A stretch of 53,527 nt of DNA from Streptomyces lycii (lineage in GTDB: Bacteria > Actinomycetota > Actinomycetes > Streptomycetales > Streptomycetaceae): NCBI RefSeq assembly GCF_009735685.1, contig NZ_WHPN01000271.1, positions 1 through 53,527 of the forward strand, read 5' to 3'. Made by a program: the position numbers and the translations under genes. Of the stretch, positions 16,325 to 24,878 are shown piece by piece (the first letter of the stretch is position 1; each line of letters opens with the position of its first letter). Below the pieces are notes generated by a model, which saw only the letters and a list, made by a program, of their open reading frames with translations, was not told where the DNA came from and did no database searches.

Positions 16325-16707
16325 AGACCGGAGGCAGCCCGGCGCCGCCGTCCCCGGTGCCGGAGCCGCCGCGCCGGAGCCGCCGCTGTCCCCGGTGCCG
16401 GAGCCGCCGCCGCGCACCGGAGCCGCTTCCGGTCGTCGGCCCGCGCGGCCGCCCGTCCACGGGCGAACGCGCAGGAGCCCCGCGCCATGACGGTACGGGG
16501 CTCCTCCGCCACCGCACGCACACCGTGCGGATCGGGGACCGTCACACCGGGCGGCCCCGGGGAGCGTCGAGCCGGGGCGCCGCCCGGCCCGCCGGGCACC
16601 GTTCGCGCGGGAATCGCAACAAGATCGTCCCCCCGGGGCAGCGCCTGCGAAGGCACGGCGGCGGCCCGGGTGTGCGGGTGTCGTCAGTGCGATCCGGATC
16701 CGGGCTG
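16325..16707. other. Convergent gap with repeats and terminator
   Basis: No gene seen. Two near-identical 20-bp blocks (TCCCCGGTGCCGGAGCCGCC) lie within 16350-16410. A strong hairpin is at 16473-16505. Confidence 0.5.
16473..16505. terminator. Bidirectional terminator hairpin
   Basis: AGGAGCCCCG (16473-16482) and CGGGGCTCCT (16496-16505), perfect 10-bp arms with a 13-nt loop, between convergent VOC and secreted-protein genes. Confidence 0.65.
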
Positions 16708-16998
16708 TCAGTAGTTGACGTAGCCCCACCAGCTCGGGGAGCGCCAGGCGCAGTAGCCCATGGTCGCGGGAGTGACGGAGATGTTGCGCGCGACCCCGGC
16801 ATGGCACTGGTCCGCCGTCGAGTACGACGACAGGCACCGGTAGCCCGGTGAGGCGGCCGGTGCGCCGGACGGGCAGGACAGGATTCCGGCCGGGGACATC
16901 GGTGCCGGTGCCGGTGCGGCCTGGGCCGGTGCGGTGACGGTCCCCAGAACGAGCGCGGCACCCACCCCGGCACCCGCGAACAACGTGCGAACAGTCAT
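16708..16998 (-). CDS. Small secreted cysteine-containing protein
   Basis: 96 aa. The start is fixed by GGAGGGAAAACAGC before the ATG and by a clear Sec signal peptide (MTVRTLFAGAGVGAALVLG ... APAQAA). The mature part of about 65 aa has cysteines in ILSCPSG, YRCLSSY, DQCHAG and GYCAWRS, suggesting two disulfides, and ends aromatic (SPSWWGYVNY). The pattern suggests a small binding or inhibitor-like exported protein; no family recognised. It stands alone. Confidence 0.75.
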   Translation of the reverse strand: MTVRTLFAGAGVGAALVLGTVTAPAQAAPAPAPMSPAGILSCPSGAPAASPGYRCLSSYSTADQCHAGVARNISVTPATMGYCAWRSPSWWGYVNY

Positions 16999-17361
16999 GC
17001 TGTTTTCCCTCCAAGGAGTGAACAGGAGCCGCCGGCACATCGGACGGTGCCGGCCGCGCCACGAGTCTGGCCACGGCGCTGCTGCGCGGGTAGGAGGATC
17101 GGCTGTCCCGGACGGTCCGCGGATTGTCCCGGACAGCCCCGGCACCGTCGGACAAGCTGTCCGGGCAGCTCAACGGCCCACAGCCGGGTCGCGGTCACCG
17201 ATCGCCGCGCGCCGCGGAATCCCTGCCGCAGCGTCAGGCGGCCGGGCCTGCCGGCTCGTCGTACCGCCCGGCGTCCGGCATGCAGCCGTCTCCCGGCGTC
17301 GTCCGGATCCGCGTCCGCCCGTCCGTCCGCCCGTCGCCCGGCACAGCCGGCGGCGGCCCGC

Positions 17362-17925
17362 TCACATGGCGCGCAGGCCCCGGTCGGCAAAGGCGATCAG
17401 CCACTCGAAGCTCTCGTCGATGTCGGCGCTCCACCGGAAGCCGTCGGCCGCCTGGAGCGTGGCGAAGCCGTGGCAGAGGCTGCGGAGCAGGCGCAGGGCG
17501 TGGTCCACGTCGGACTCCGCGATCTCGTAGCCGCGCAGCACCGCCGTGAACGCGCCGAGCAGGCGTTGGCCCGCGGCGGCCGCCGGATCGTCCGGGCCGG
17601 ACGGTTCCACGCCGATCGTCGCGGCGTAGCGGCCGGGGTGCTCCACGACGAAGGCCCGGAAGGCGCGCGCCGCGGCCGCCAGGGCGTCACGGCCCGCGTA
17701 CCCCTGGACCGCGGCGCCGACGGCGTCGGCGGCCTGGCTCAACGCCAGGGCCGCGATGCGGCGGTTGAGGTCCTCCAGGCCGGCCACGTGCTTGTACAGG
17801 GACGGGGTGCGCACGCCGAGCCGCTGGGCCAGTGAACCCATCGTCAGATGGGCGAAGCCCGTCTCGTCGGCGAGGGCGGCACCGGCCGCGACCACGGTCT
17901 CCGGGTCCAGCCCGGCCCTAGGCAC
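17362..17925 (-). CDS. TetR/AcrR-family regulator (WHG-type C-terminal domain)
   Basis: 187 aa. The GTG start overlaps the hydrolase stop by 8 nt, so the genes are coupled. The HTH is LTMGSLAQRLGVRTPSLYKHVAGLEDLNRRIA; the C-terminal ligand domain (AFRAFVVEHPGRYAATIG ... LRSLCHGFATLQAADGFRW) is of the TetR_C_33/WHG type. It most likely represses its own hydrolase-tetR operon through the double palindrome at 18771-18807. Confidence 0.9.
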   Translation of the reverse strand: MPRAGLDPETVVAAGAALADETGFAHLTMGSLAQRLGVRTPSLYKHVAGLEDLNRRIAALALSQAADAVGAAVQGYAGRDALAAAARAFRAFVVEHPGRYAATIGVEPSGPDDPAAAAGQRLLGAFTAVLRGYEIAESDVDHALRLLRSLCHGFATLQAADGFRWSADIDESFEWLIAFADRGLRAM

Positions 17926-18754
17926 GGGCGGCCTCCGAGCGGAGGAAGCCGAGCAGGAGCGAGACCACCCGGTCCGGGAACTGGTCGTGCGGGTAGTGCC
18001 CGGAGCCCTCGATCAATTCGAGGCGGCCGAGACCGGAGGGCAGGGCGTCCACGACCGCCGAACCCTCGGCGTGCGGGTCGGCCCAGTCGGGGTCGAGCGT
18101 GCCCATCACGACCAGGACCGGGCAGCGGACGTTGCCGAGCTGCGCGCCGGCGTCGGTGGGGGCGCTGCGGCCCATGCCCCGCAGGGCCTTCATCCGGCCC
18201 GGCTCGCGCAGCAGGGTGTCGACGCGGTCGAGCCGTTCGTCCCAGTCGGCCGGCTTCACGCCGGGGTAGGCCACGCGGAGGTACGAGCGCCAGAGCGGCA
18301 CGCTCCCGAACAGGCCGGTGCCGAGCAGCCGCAGCATGCCCCGCCGGAAGCGCTTCACCCGCAGGTCGCCGAGGCGGACGGACTGCTTGCGGGTGAAGGG
18401 TGCCAGCTCGACCACCGCGGTGATCTGCGCGGGTTCCCGCGCCGCGGCGATGGTGGCGGCGCCGCCGGAGACCGAGTGGCCGACGAGTACGGCCGGGCCG
18501 CCGAGCCGGCGGATCACGGCGAGCAGATCGCCGGCGATGGCGGTGCGGCTCCAGGCCGGCCAGTCGACGCCGGACTCGCCGCAGCCGCGCAGATCCACGG
18601 CGGCGACCCGGTAACCGGCCGCGACCAGCGGCGGGATCACGGCACGGTACGCGGCACGGCTGTCGCCCATGCCGTGCGCCAGGACGATCAGCGGCCCGGA
18701 GCCGGCCACCTCGTAGGCGATCGTGCCGCCGCCGGTGTCGAGGTACTCCGTCAT
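17918..18754 (-). CDS. Alpha/beta hydrolase
   Basis: 278 aa; ATG after GGGGGATGTC. Classic fold: oxyanion region VLAHGMGDSRAAYR, nucleophile elbow VGHSVSGG, acid in VMGTLDPDW, histidine in EGSGHYPHDQFPDRV. It belongs to the non-haem peroxidase/epoxide hydrolase-like group; the substrate is not predictable. First gene of a two-gene operon with its TetR regulator, whose operators cover the promoter. Confidence 0.88.
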   Translation of the reverse strand: MTEYLDTGGGTIAYEVAGSGPLIVLAHGMGDSRAAYRAVIPPLVAAGYRVAAVDLRGCGESGVDWPAWSRTAIAGDLLAVIRRLGGPAVLVGHSVSGGAATIAAAREPAQITAVVELAPFTRKQSVRLGDLRVKRFRRGMLRLLGTGLFGSVPLWRSYLRVAYPGVKPADWDERLDRVDTLLREPGRMKALRGMGRSAPTDAGAQLGNVRCPVLVVMGTLDPDWADPHAEGSAVVDALPSGLGRLELIEGSGHYPHDQFPDRVVSLLLGFLRSEAARA

Positions 18755-18770
18755 GACATCCCCCAGATTT

Positions 18771-18807
18771 GGCTAATGTAATTAGCCTAAAGCTAATTAC
18801 ATTAGCC
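18771..18807. promoter_or_regulatory. Double TetR operator (two GCTAAT-N3-ATTAGC palindromes)
   Basis: GCTAAT-GTA-ATTAGC (18772-18786) and GCTAAT-TAC-ATTAGC (18792-18806), centres 20 bp apart. Together they form one 16-bp-armed inverted repeat (18771-18786 and 18792-18807, 5-nt spacer). It is strikingly AT-rich in this genome and overlaps the hydrolase promoter. Confidence 0.85.
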
Positions 18808-18818
18808 GTCCCTGTCAA
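18790..18818 (-). promoter_or_regulatory. Promoter of the hydrolase-tetR operon
   Basis: TTGACA (18818-18813), a 17-nt spacer, TAGCTT (18795-18790) on the minus strand; one operator covers the -10, the other the start region. Confidence 0.75.
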
Positions 18819-19135
18819 TGGCGGTCCTCCCGGCACGGCCGGCAACGGTCAAGCGCCGCGGAAGGGGTGACGGGTGCGGGCCGAGGGCGGGTGCGGGGGA
18901 ACCGGGCATCCGGCGCTCGCAGGGACCCGGCCCGCGCCGCGCCGAAGCCGAGTGCCGTGCCCGCGACCGGAGTGACGGTGATGCCGTCGCGGGTGACCGG
19001 TTCGCCGTGGGCGGCTGTCACCGAGGCCCGGGCACCGAGCCGGCCGGCCAGGCGTTCCAGGAGGGTGGGGGGAGGCGTGGGCCGCGGTGAGGTCCGTGAG
19101 CGGAACGGGTGCGGGGGCGTCACCGGGGCCGTTCA
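18815..19135 (-). pseudogene. Decayed GerW/YtfJ-family sporulation protein gene
   Basis: One frame reads LLERLAGRLGARASVTAAHGEPVTRDGITVTPVAGTALGFG, a good match to the core of GerW/YtfJ spore proteins. The start of such a protein (VNGPGDAPAPVPLTDLTAAHA, GTG overlapping the methyltransferase stop) is in another frame, with the shift near a run of six C (about 19070-19080). The usual glycine-rich loop and C-terminal half after GFG are missing, replaced by unrelated sequence. So it has a frameshift plus a 3' truncation. A frameshifted start at 19123 could still express a 102-aa fragment. Confidence 0.6.
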
Positions 19136-19795
19136 CGCGGGGCCTGCTGTGCGGGCCCGCTCGGCGGTGCAGAGGATGTGTGTCGCGGCCGGGGACGGGA
19201 CACGGGCCGCGGGGAAGGCGAACTTCTCCAGGTGTGTGACGGTGAAACCCGCCGCGGTGACGGCGGCTTCGGTGTCCCGGCCGGTGTGACAGCCGCCGCA
19301 CAGCAAGGGCCACACGGTGGCGTCCACGACGCGCTGGACGCGGCGCATGACGGGTGAGTCCGCCCGGACGTGTTCGAAGCAGCGCAGTTGTCCGCCCGGG
19401 CGCAGGACCCGGTGCAGCTCGGCCAGGACGGCCGCCTGGTCGGGCACGGAGCACAGGGCCATGCAGACCACGGCCGCGTCGAACGAGGCGTCGGGGGCGG
19501 GGAGGCGCTCGCCCCGGGCGTCGGTGACCTCGATGATGACCGGCGCGGTGCGGGCGGCCTCCGTGGCGAGGGCGCGCAGGTGCGGTTCCGGTTCCACCGC
19601 GGTGAGGCGTTCCACCTCGGGCGGGTAGTGCGGGAAGTTCAGGCCGTTGCCCGCGCCGATCTCGATCACCCGGCCGGACAGCCCGGCCAGCAGGCGCGTG
19701 CGGTACTCGGTGACACCGGCCTTCTCCAGTGCCGGACCCGCGATCCGGGCGTAGAAGCGGGCGAACAGGGGATGCCGGAGGTCTGGCTGGGCCAT
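19133..19795 (-). CDS. Class I SAM-dependent methyltransferase
   Basis: 220 aa. Motif I is VIEIGAGNGLNFPHYP; motif post-I acidic is TAVEPEPHLRAL; CMALCSVPDQAAVLAELHRVLRPGGQLRCFEHV is motifs II-III. It is of the methyltransferase type 11 / METTL7-like group (LRCFEHV... CHTGRDTEAAVTAAGF). Divergent from a MarR regulator with 63 bp between, so probably MarR-controlled. Substrate unknown. Confidence 0.88.
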   Translation of the reverse strand: MAQPDLRHPLFARFYARIAGPALEKAGVTEYRTRLLAGLSGRVIEIGAGNGLNFPHYPPEVERLTAVEPEPHLRALATEAARTAPVIIEVTDARGERLPAPDASFDAAVVCMALCSVPDQAAVLAELHRVLRPGGQLRCFEHVRADSPVMRRVQRVVDATVWPLLCGGCHTGRDTEAAVTAAGFTVTHLEKFAFPAARVPSPAATHILCTAERARTAGPA

Positions 19796-19839
19796 TGCTG
19801 GTCACCGTCTTCCTCTGCGGTACAGGAGGGCTATCATGA

Positions 19840-19873
19840 TGTGTGGAGGTCCTACACAGTGAAGTCACTTCAC
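19840..19873. promoter_or_regulatory. Palindromes at the marR start (candidate MarR operators)
   Basis: An imperfect 19-bp palindrome TGTGTGGAGGTCCTACACA (19840-19858) includes the ribosome binding site, and GTGAAG-TCA-CTTCAC (19859-19873) starts exactly at the GTG codon. Binding here would block translation start and transcription in both directions. Confidence 0.55.
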
Positions 19874-20329
19874 GATACCCCGGGGGAGCAGTCGCCCGCC
19901 GGCCACGCGCTGGACCGGATGTTCGAACTCGCCGAGACGCTCGGGGCGCTGATGGAGCGCGGCATGGCCGAGCGTGGCGTCAGCCGGGCCCGCGCGGGCC
20001 TGTTGTGGGCGCTCTCGCACGGCGGGCCGATGACGCAGCGCGCACTCGCCACCCGGCTGGGCGTCACACCGCGCAATGTGACCGGCCTGCTGGACGCCCT
20101 GGAAGGGGACGGGCTGGTCCGGCGCGAGCCCCACCCCACGGACCGGCGCGCGCTGCTGGTGTCCCTCACCGGCAGGGGGCGGTCGCTGACCGCGGCACTG
20201 CGCTCCGGCCGTGACGAGATGGCTGCCGGTCTGTTCACGGGCATGCCGCGGGAGCAGGTCGCGGCCTTCACGGCAGGGCTGGAGCTGGTGATCGAGCGAC
20301 TGCGGGCCGCCGCGCCGCCCGGCTGCTGA
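19859..20329 (+). CDS. MarR-family transcriptional regulator
   Basis: 156 aa. The GTG start is chosen for GGAGGTCCTACACA just before it. Winged helix: GPMTQRALATRLGVTPRNVTGLLDALEGDGLVRREPHPTDRRALLVSLTGRG, with the DRR wing motif. Divergent from the methyltransferase at 19795; the two palindromes at its start argue for autoregulation. Its stop codon is directly abutted by the stop of the next, convergent methyltransferase (TGATCA). Confidence 0.9.
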   Translation: MKSLHDTPGEQSPAGHALDRMFELAETLGALMERGMAERGVSRARAGLLWALSHGGPMTQRALATRLGVTPRNVTGLLDALEGDGLVRREPHPTDRRALLVSLTGRGRSLTAALRSGRDEMAAGLFTGMPREQVAAFTAGLELVIERLRAAAPPGC

Positions 20330-21019
20330 TCAGCCGTCGGACCGGGGCGGAAGGGTCTGCGTGATTCGCCACAGGCGGCGGGGCAGGTCACCCTCCTCGA
20401 ACGCGTACACCTCGTCGAGGAACCACCCCGCGGCCAGGGAGTCGACGAGGGCGCGGTCGAAGAAGTGCACCGCGAAGCCCCCGTGCTCGAAGATGCCGTC
20501 GCCATGGGCGGTGCCCGCGTTGTAGTGGGCGTCGCCGGTGTGCCGGACCGTGTGGACCAGGCGGCCGCCGGGGCGCAGGACGCGGCGGATCTCGCCGGTC
20601 AGGGCGTGGATCTCCCGCGTGGAGAGCGCCATGCACAGCAGCATGTGCGCGAAGACCGCGTCGACCGAGTCGTCCGGCAGCGGCAGCGGGTCCCGCACGT
20701 CGTGCACGGCGGTGGTCACCCGCTCGGCGACGCCCAGGCGCCCGGCGGCCTCCCGCAGCTGCTCCAGCCCGCTTTCGCTGAAATCGAAGGCGCGGACGGT
20801 GAAACCGCGCCGGGCGAAATACAGTGCGTCGCGCCCGTGCCCGGCGCCCAGTTCCAGCACGCGGGTGGCGCCGACGGCCCGGAAGGCGTCGACGGCGTAC
20901 CGGGCCGCGTCGGAGGGGTCCTCCCCGTACATGACCGGATGGGTGGTGTACGTCTGCTCCCAGTGCGCGCGCTGCGCGTCGGCCGGCTCGTTGCCGTCCC
21001 GTCGTTTCTGCTGGGGCAT
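20330..21019 (-). CDS. Class I SAM-dependent methyltransferase (TehB-like)
   Basis: 229 aa from the ATG at 21019 (GGGAAG upstream; a GTG two codons earlier is possible). Motif I is VLELGAGHGRDALYFARRGFTVRAFDFSESGLEQLRE; further HMLLCMALSTREIHALTGEIRRVLRPGGRLVHTVRH. It resembles tellurite/thiopurine-resistance-type small-molecule methyltransferases. Substrate unknown. It is convergent with marR with no spacer. Confidence 0.88.
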   Translation of the reverse strand: MPQQKRRDGNEPADAQRAHWEQTYTTHPVMYGEDPSDAARYAVDAFRAVGATRVLELGAGHGRDALYFARRGFTVRAFDFSESGLEQLREAAGRLGVAERVTTAVHDVRDPLPLPDDSVDAVFAHMLLCMALSTREIHALTGEIRRVLRPGGRLVHTVRHTGDAHYNAGTAHGDGIFEHGGFAVHFFDRALVDSLAAGWFLDEVYAFEEGDLPRRLWRITQTLPPRSDG

Positions 21020-21467
21020 CGTCACTTCCCGTCCGTCCCGGTCGCCCGGTGCCGGGAGACGAGCACCAGCCTATGTCTCTCCGGGGCCCCCTGCCCGGGA
21101 TCCGGCGGGCCGACGGGCAGGGCCGGTGCGGTCACGGGGGAGGTGCGCCTCGTGAGCGCGGGCGCGCCGGTCGAAGGGCCGGGGGCCGGTACTGCCGCTG
21201 CGGCCGGGGCCCGACGCCGAGGCTCTGGCCTGCCTGCACGCACGCCTGCACGCGGGCGGAGCAGAGCCCGCTGACGGCCTGGGGCAGCGTCGCGGCAGGC
21301 CGCCGCGGTCAACGGCGTCGGGGCAGGAGGGACTTGCCGGTCCGGTGCCGGCGGCCTCCGGCTGATGCCCGAAGCGCCGCACAGGGGACGCGGCTGGGGG
21401 CGGTCGGAGGCCGCGTCGGGGGAGGGGTACGGAGCCTCGCCGGGCCTCGGGCTTCGGGGCGCGCCCT
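21020..21467. other. Gap without recognisable gene
   Basis: Very GC-rich. Open frames exist on both strands but none has family character or a ribosome binding site. I see nothing convincing. Confidence 0.5.
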
Positions 21468-22211
21468 TCACCCGGTGTCGTCGTCGCAGGCCGGGTGGAA
21501 CGCCGTCGGGTCCGCCTCGGGCATGGACTCGGGGGTTCTCCGGCCGGTGCGTTCGGCCACCTTCGTGTACTGCCGGTTCCGGTCGTCGAGTCCCGCGTCG
21601 AGGCCCTCGCCGCTGCCGAGGCGGGCCGTGGTCGAGTAGACGCCGTCGCCCTCGTGGCCGTAGACGGCGAGGTCCGGGAAGCGGTCGTGATTGTGGTCGG
21701 CGACGGTGACGGCACGCGGCTCGGTCAGTTCCACCCCGTGATCGCTCTGTCCGCGTCCACGCGCCGAGAACGGGCCGAGCCGCAGTTCGGAGACGTCCGG
21801 CTGCAACGGGTCGTCCCCGGCGGGCGCGTCGACGGCGGTGATGAAGAGGTCGTTCCAGCCGTCCTGGTCGAAGTCGGCCACGACGGCCAGCACGTGGTGC
21901 GCGTCCTCACCGTCGTCCCCGGCCAGGTCCCGGGGCCCTGCCTTCGTCTCCCGCCCGTCCTCGGCCCCGAAGGTGATGGTCAGGCCGGCACCGGTCAGGG
22001 AGGGCGGGGAGACACGGTCGGCCGTGCCGTCGGCGTCGAGGTCGGCCACCAGACCCCCGGCGGGGGTCACACAACTTTCCGGCGCGGGCCCGGCGGTCGG
22101 ACGCGGAGGCGGATCGCCTCGGTCGTCGCCGCATCCGGCCACCAGAACAGCCGACGCGGCGAGCGCCAGCGCGCGGCACACCCGCCCCCGTGTGCCTCCT
22201 CCGCCGTGCAT
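21468..22211 (-). CDS. FG-GAP/VCBS-repeat lipoprotein
   Basis: 247 aa. Signal with lipobox VLVAGC (GDDRG follows), then calcium-binding-type repeats: LVADLDADGTADRVSPP, VVADFDQDGWNDLFITAV, VTVADHNHDRFPDLAVYG. These are blades of an incomplete FG-GAP propeller, typical of extracellular binding proteins. Membrane-anchored and outward facing. Ligand unknown. Single-gene unit. Confidence 0.82.
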   Translation of the reverse strand: MHGGGGTRGRVCRALALAASAVLVAGCGDDRGDPPPRPTAGPAPESCVTPAGGLVADLDADGTADRVSPPSLTGAGLTITFGAEDGRETKAGPRDLAGDDGEDAHHVLAVVADFDQDGWNDLFITAVDAPAGDDPLQPDVSELRLGPFSARGRGQSDHGVELTEPRAVTVADHNHDRFPDLAVYGHEGDGVYSTTARLGSGEGLDAGLDDRNRQYTKVAERTGRRTPESMPEADPTAFHPACDDDTG

Positions 22212-22310
22212 GGCGCAACTGCCTTTCCCCGGAGCCCGATAGCAGGGCAGATCCTATGGGTGACGGTGACGAGGGGACGCACCGGCTGCGGGCGCTTCGC
22301 CGCCGGCGCG

Positions 22311-22352
22311 CACCACCGGCCGCGCACCACCGGCCAGGCACCACCGGCCGCG
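22311..22352. repeat. Three tandem 14-bp units
   Basis: CACCACCGGC plus 4 nt (CGCG, CAGG, CGCG) repeated three times in the gap upstream of the FG-GAP gene. Confidence 0.8.
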
Positions 22353-22448
22353 CGGCGGCCGGGGCACGGCGGCCGGGAGCGCGGCACTCCGGCGGCACAC
22401 CGAGGCCCCCGGCCGACAGCCCCGGGCACGGAACCGGCCGCGCCGCGG

Positions 22449-23420
22449 CTACCCGTGCTCGTCCGTGTAGTGCGCGCGCAGCAGGTCGGCGCCCCAGTCG
22501 TGGCGGACGTGCCGCCAGACCGAGTGGGCGTGGTTGCCGTCGTCCTGGGTGTTGTCGTACTCGATGAGGAAGTCCGGGGCGCGGACGCAGTAGTAGTGCC
22601 GGTCTCCGGGCGCGAGGCCGCCGGCCCAGGAGAAGGAGAGGGCGTGCAGCCCGCCGGCCACGGTGTCGGACCAGCACTCCTCGGCGTACGCCGCGGGCGC
22701 GCGGTCGAAGTAGCGGCGTACCAGGCTCTCCAGCGACCGCTGCTGCCCGGGTGTCATGTCACCGTGGGGCAGACCCGCGGGCAGCAGGTCCGGGTCGGCG
22801 AACGGGTCGGTGCGGGTGAGGATGTCGTCCGGCGGCGCGGCGGAGAAGAGCGCCTTGGCCCGCCGGCCGGCGTCGAGGTCCGTGACCAGGGTCCGCGCCG
22901 AGTCCTCCTCCGCCCCCAGCAACCGCCGGCCGGCCTGCGGACCGTCCGGGAGCCGCGCGGGCTCCGCACCGACGAAGTGCGGCGTCACCCGCATCCCCGC
23001 GGCCGTGATCACGACGTGTACGGCCAGGTGGTGGCCGTTCATCCGCCAGCCCCACGGGCCGTCGCCGTCGGGGTCGCCCAGCAGCCGCACCCAGTAGCGG
23101 TCGGCTCCCGTGGCGCCGGCCCTGGCGCGGCGGTACCGCTCCACCTCGATCGCCCCGCGCGCCAGCTCCGCCCCCGGTGCGCTGTGCGCCGCGGCCAGCA
23201 GGGCATCGACGGCCTCGCGCTGCCGGACGCCGAGGCCCTCGGTGGACAGCCCCGGGCGCGGACCCGGCAGATACGTCCACTCCCGCAGCCCGGGCGCGTC
23301 CAGCCGGCCGGGACCCGCGCGCAGCTCGCGTACCTGCTCCGGCTCCAGAACGGACAGCAGGGCACGCACCGCCTCCCGCATCTCCGCGACCGCAGCCCGC
23401 CATGAAGATCCGCCCACCAT
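22449..23420 (-). CDS. DUF3500 family protein
   Basis: 323 aa; ATG preceded by GGGGGAGGAGCA. Family marks: TYLPGPRPGLSTEGLGVRQREAVDALLAAAHS, YWVRLLGDPDGDGPWGWRMNGHHLAVHVVI, FVGAEPAR and YCVRAPDFLIEYDNTQDDGNHAHSVWRHVRHDWG at the end. The conserved His/Asn/Asp cluster suggests metal or ligand binding, but no member's activity is known to me. No signal peptide. Stands alone. Confidence 0.8.
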   Translation of the reverse strand: MVGGSSWRAAVAEMREAVRALLSVLEPEQVRELRAGPGRLDAPGLREWTYLPGPRPGLSTEGLGVRQREAVDALLAAAHSAPGAELARGAIEVERYRRARAGATGADRYWVRLLGDPDGDGPWGWRMNGHHLAVHVVITAAGMRVTPHFVGAEPARLPDGPQAGRRLLGAEEDSARTLVTDLDAGRRAKALFSAAPPDDILTRTDPFADPDLLPAGLPHGDMTPGQQRSLESLVRRYFDRAPAAYAEECWSDTVAGGLHALSFSWAGGLAPGDRHYYCVRAPDFLIEYDNTQDDGNHAHSVWRHVRHDWGADLLRAHYTDEHG

Positions 23421-23825
23421 TGCTCCTCCCCCTCGGCGCCCGCTCCGGCGCACCCGCAGGGGACTGTGCCGACCCCTGTGGTCCATGGTGCGCCATCCTG
23501 CCCGGTCCGGCTCCCGGCCGTCCCCGGGGCTGCTCCGATCGGCGGGCTCCGCCCGGAGCCCCGGCCGTGTCGCGGAGTCGCGGCTGCGTACGCGCCTGCA
23601 CCCCGGCGCTCGCGGGAGTCGTCGCCGAGGCGAACGCGTCCCGCGCGGCAGCGATGAGCGCGATGTCGACGACCGCGGCAAGCGGCCCCCGCGGTGGCAC
23701 CGGCCGACCGGAGCGCGATCGCGCGTGCCCGCCGTGCGGGGTCGAGGAACACCGCGCGAATGCCGCCGATCACATCGGGGATGTCGCGCGGAACGGCCGC
23801 GCTCGTTGATCGCACAGCGTCGGGT
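23421..23825. other. Gap, possible gene remnant
   Basis: No intact gene. Minus-strand frames give short stretches with protein-like composition (PLAAVVDIALIAAARDAF; VIGGIRAVFLDPARRARAI) in different frames, which may be relics of a membrane or regulatory gene. Too weak to name. Confidence 0.25.
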
Positions 23826-24878
23826 TCACGGCCGTGTGTCGTGCGCCGGCAGGGGCCGCAGCGCGGGCCAGCGTTCCAGCAGCCGTGCGGCCAGGGCCGC
23901 GCTGAGGCGGCCGAGTGCGCGCAGCCGGTCGTGGTCGCGGGTGAGGCCGGCGACCACGCCGAGCCGGTGGACGAGGCGCTCGCGCGCGGAGACGCGGCCC
24001 CACCGGAAGTCTTCCGCCGGCACCCGTGCGAGGTGGTCGGCCGATTCGCGGTGGGCGCGCTCGACGAGCGCGTCGCCACGGATCAGCCACCCCGCGCAGG
24101 CGTCGGCGAGGTCGCCGGGGACATCGGTGCCGGTGAGGTTGCGCCAGGTGGCGCGGTAGACGTCCTCGGCTTCCGCGAGCGGCGCGGCCGTGACCGACAT
24201 CGCGCACCAGCAGGTCGGGAACCCGATGCGGACGTAGGCGAGTTCGACCAGGCCGTTGCCCAGTGAGGCCTGCTCGAAGTCGACGAAGCGGACGCCGTCG
24301 GGGGTGTGCAGGTCGTTCCCGGGGCAGGGGTCGCCGTGCAGCAACGCGTGATGACGCGTGGGACCGAGCCGGTCGATCAGGCCGGCGAGTTCGTTCGGCA
24401 CCGCGGGTGCGACGGGGACGTCGAGTGCCCGGGCGAGGGCGGTGAAGGACTCGGCGTCGGCGGCCCGGGGACCGGACCAGGCGGGCAGCGTGCCCGCGTC
24501 GGCCGGACCGGTGAGCGCGTGCAGCCGGGCGAGGGACTCGGCGTAGCCGGGCATCCAGTCGTCGGCCGCGCCCACGTCCTCCAGGTGTTCCAGGACCATC
24601 ACGCGGGATGCCGGGTCCGTTCCGAGCAGCGTGGGCGCGACGGCCGGCCGGGTCGCCCGCGCGGCGAGCCGCAGCGCGGCGACCTCCCGGGCGTAACGCG
24701 CGTCCCCGTCGGCGCCGCTTCCGCCCCGGCCGGTGATCTGTTTGACGATCACCCGTTCGCCACCGCGCAGCCGGGCCTCCCAGACCCGTGAGCGCGGGCT
24801 GCTGTCCAGGAGTGCGGCCGGCGTGGGGGTGCCCAGTACGGAACGCAACGCGTCGCTGATCGGCACCCGGGGCGGCAT
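23826..24878 (-). CDS. Aminoglycoside phosphotransferase-like kinase
   Basis: 350 aa. The ATG start lacks a strong ribosome binding site. Kinase-fold marks: ATP-lobe Lys in GGERVIVKQITG, VMVLEHLEDVG hinge, catalytic loop LLHGDPCPGND, metal Asp in VRFVDFEQASLGN. APH/choline kinase-like enzymes phosphorylate small hydroxyl compounds, including antibiotics. The C-terminal third is helical with no recognised motif. Monocistronic; substrate not predictable. Confidence 0.82.
   Translation of the reverse strand: MPPRVPISDALRSVLGTPTPAALLDSSPRSRVWEARLRGGERVIVKQITGRGGSGADGDARYAREVAALRLAARATRPAVAPTLLGTDPASRVMVLEHLEDVGAADDWMPGYAESLARLHALTGPADAGTLPAWSGPRAADAESFTALARALDVPVAPAVPNELAGLIDRLGPTRHHALLHGDPCPGNDLHTPDGVRFVDFEQASLGNGLVELAYVRIGFPTCWCAMSVTAAPLAEAEDVYRATWRNLTGTDVPGDLADACAGWLIRGDALVERAHRESADHLARVPAEDFRWGRVSARERLVHRLGVVAGLTRDHDRLRALGRLSAALAARLLERWPALRPLPAHDTRP

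Noticed and set aside
23600..23790. MFS or regulator pseudogene
   Set aside because: Only short hydrophobic stretches in different frames; similarity too weak to name a family.
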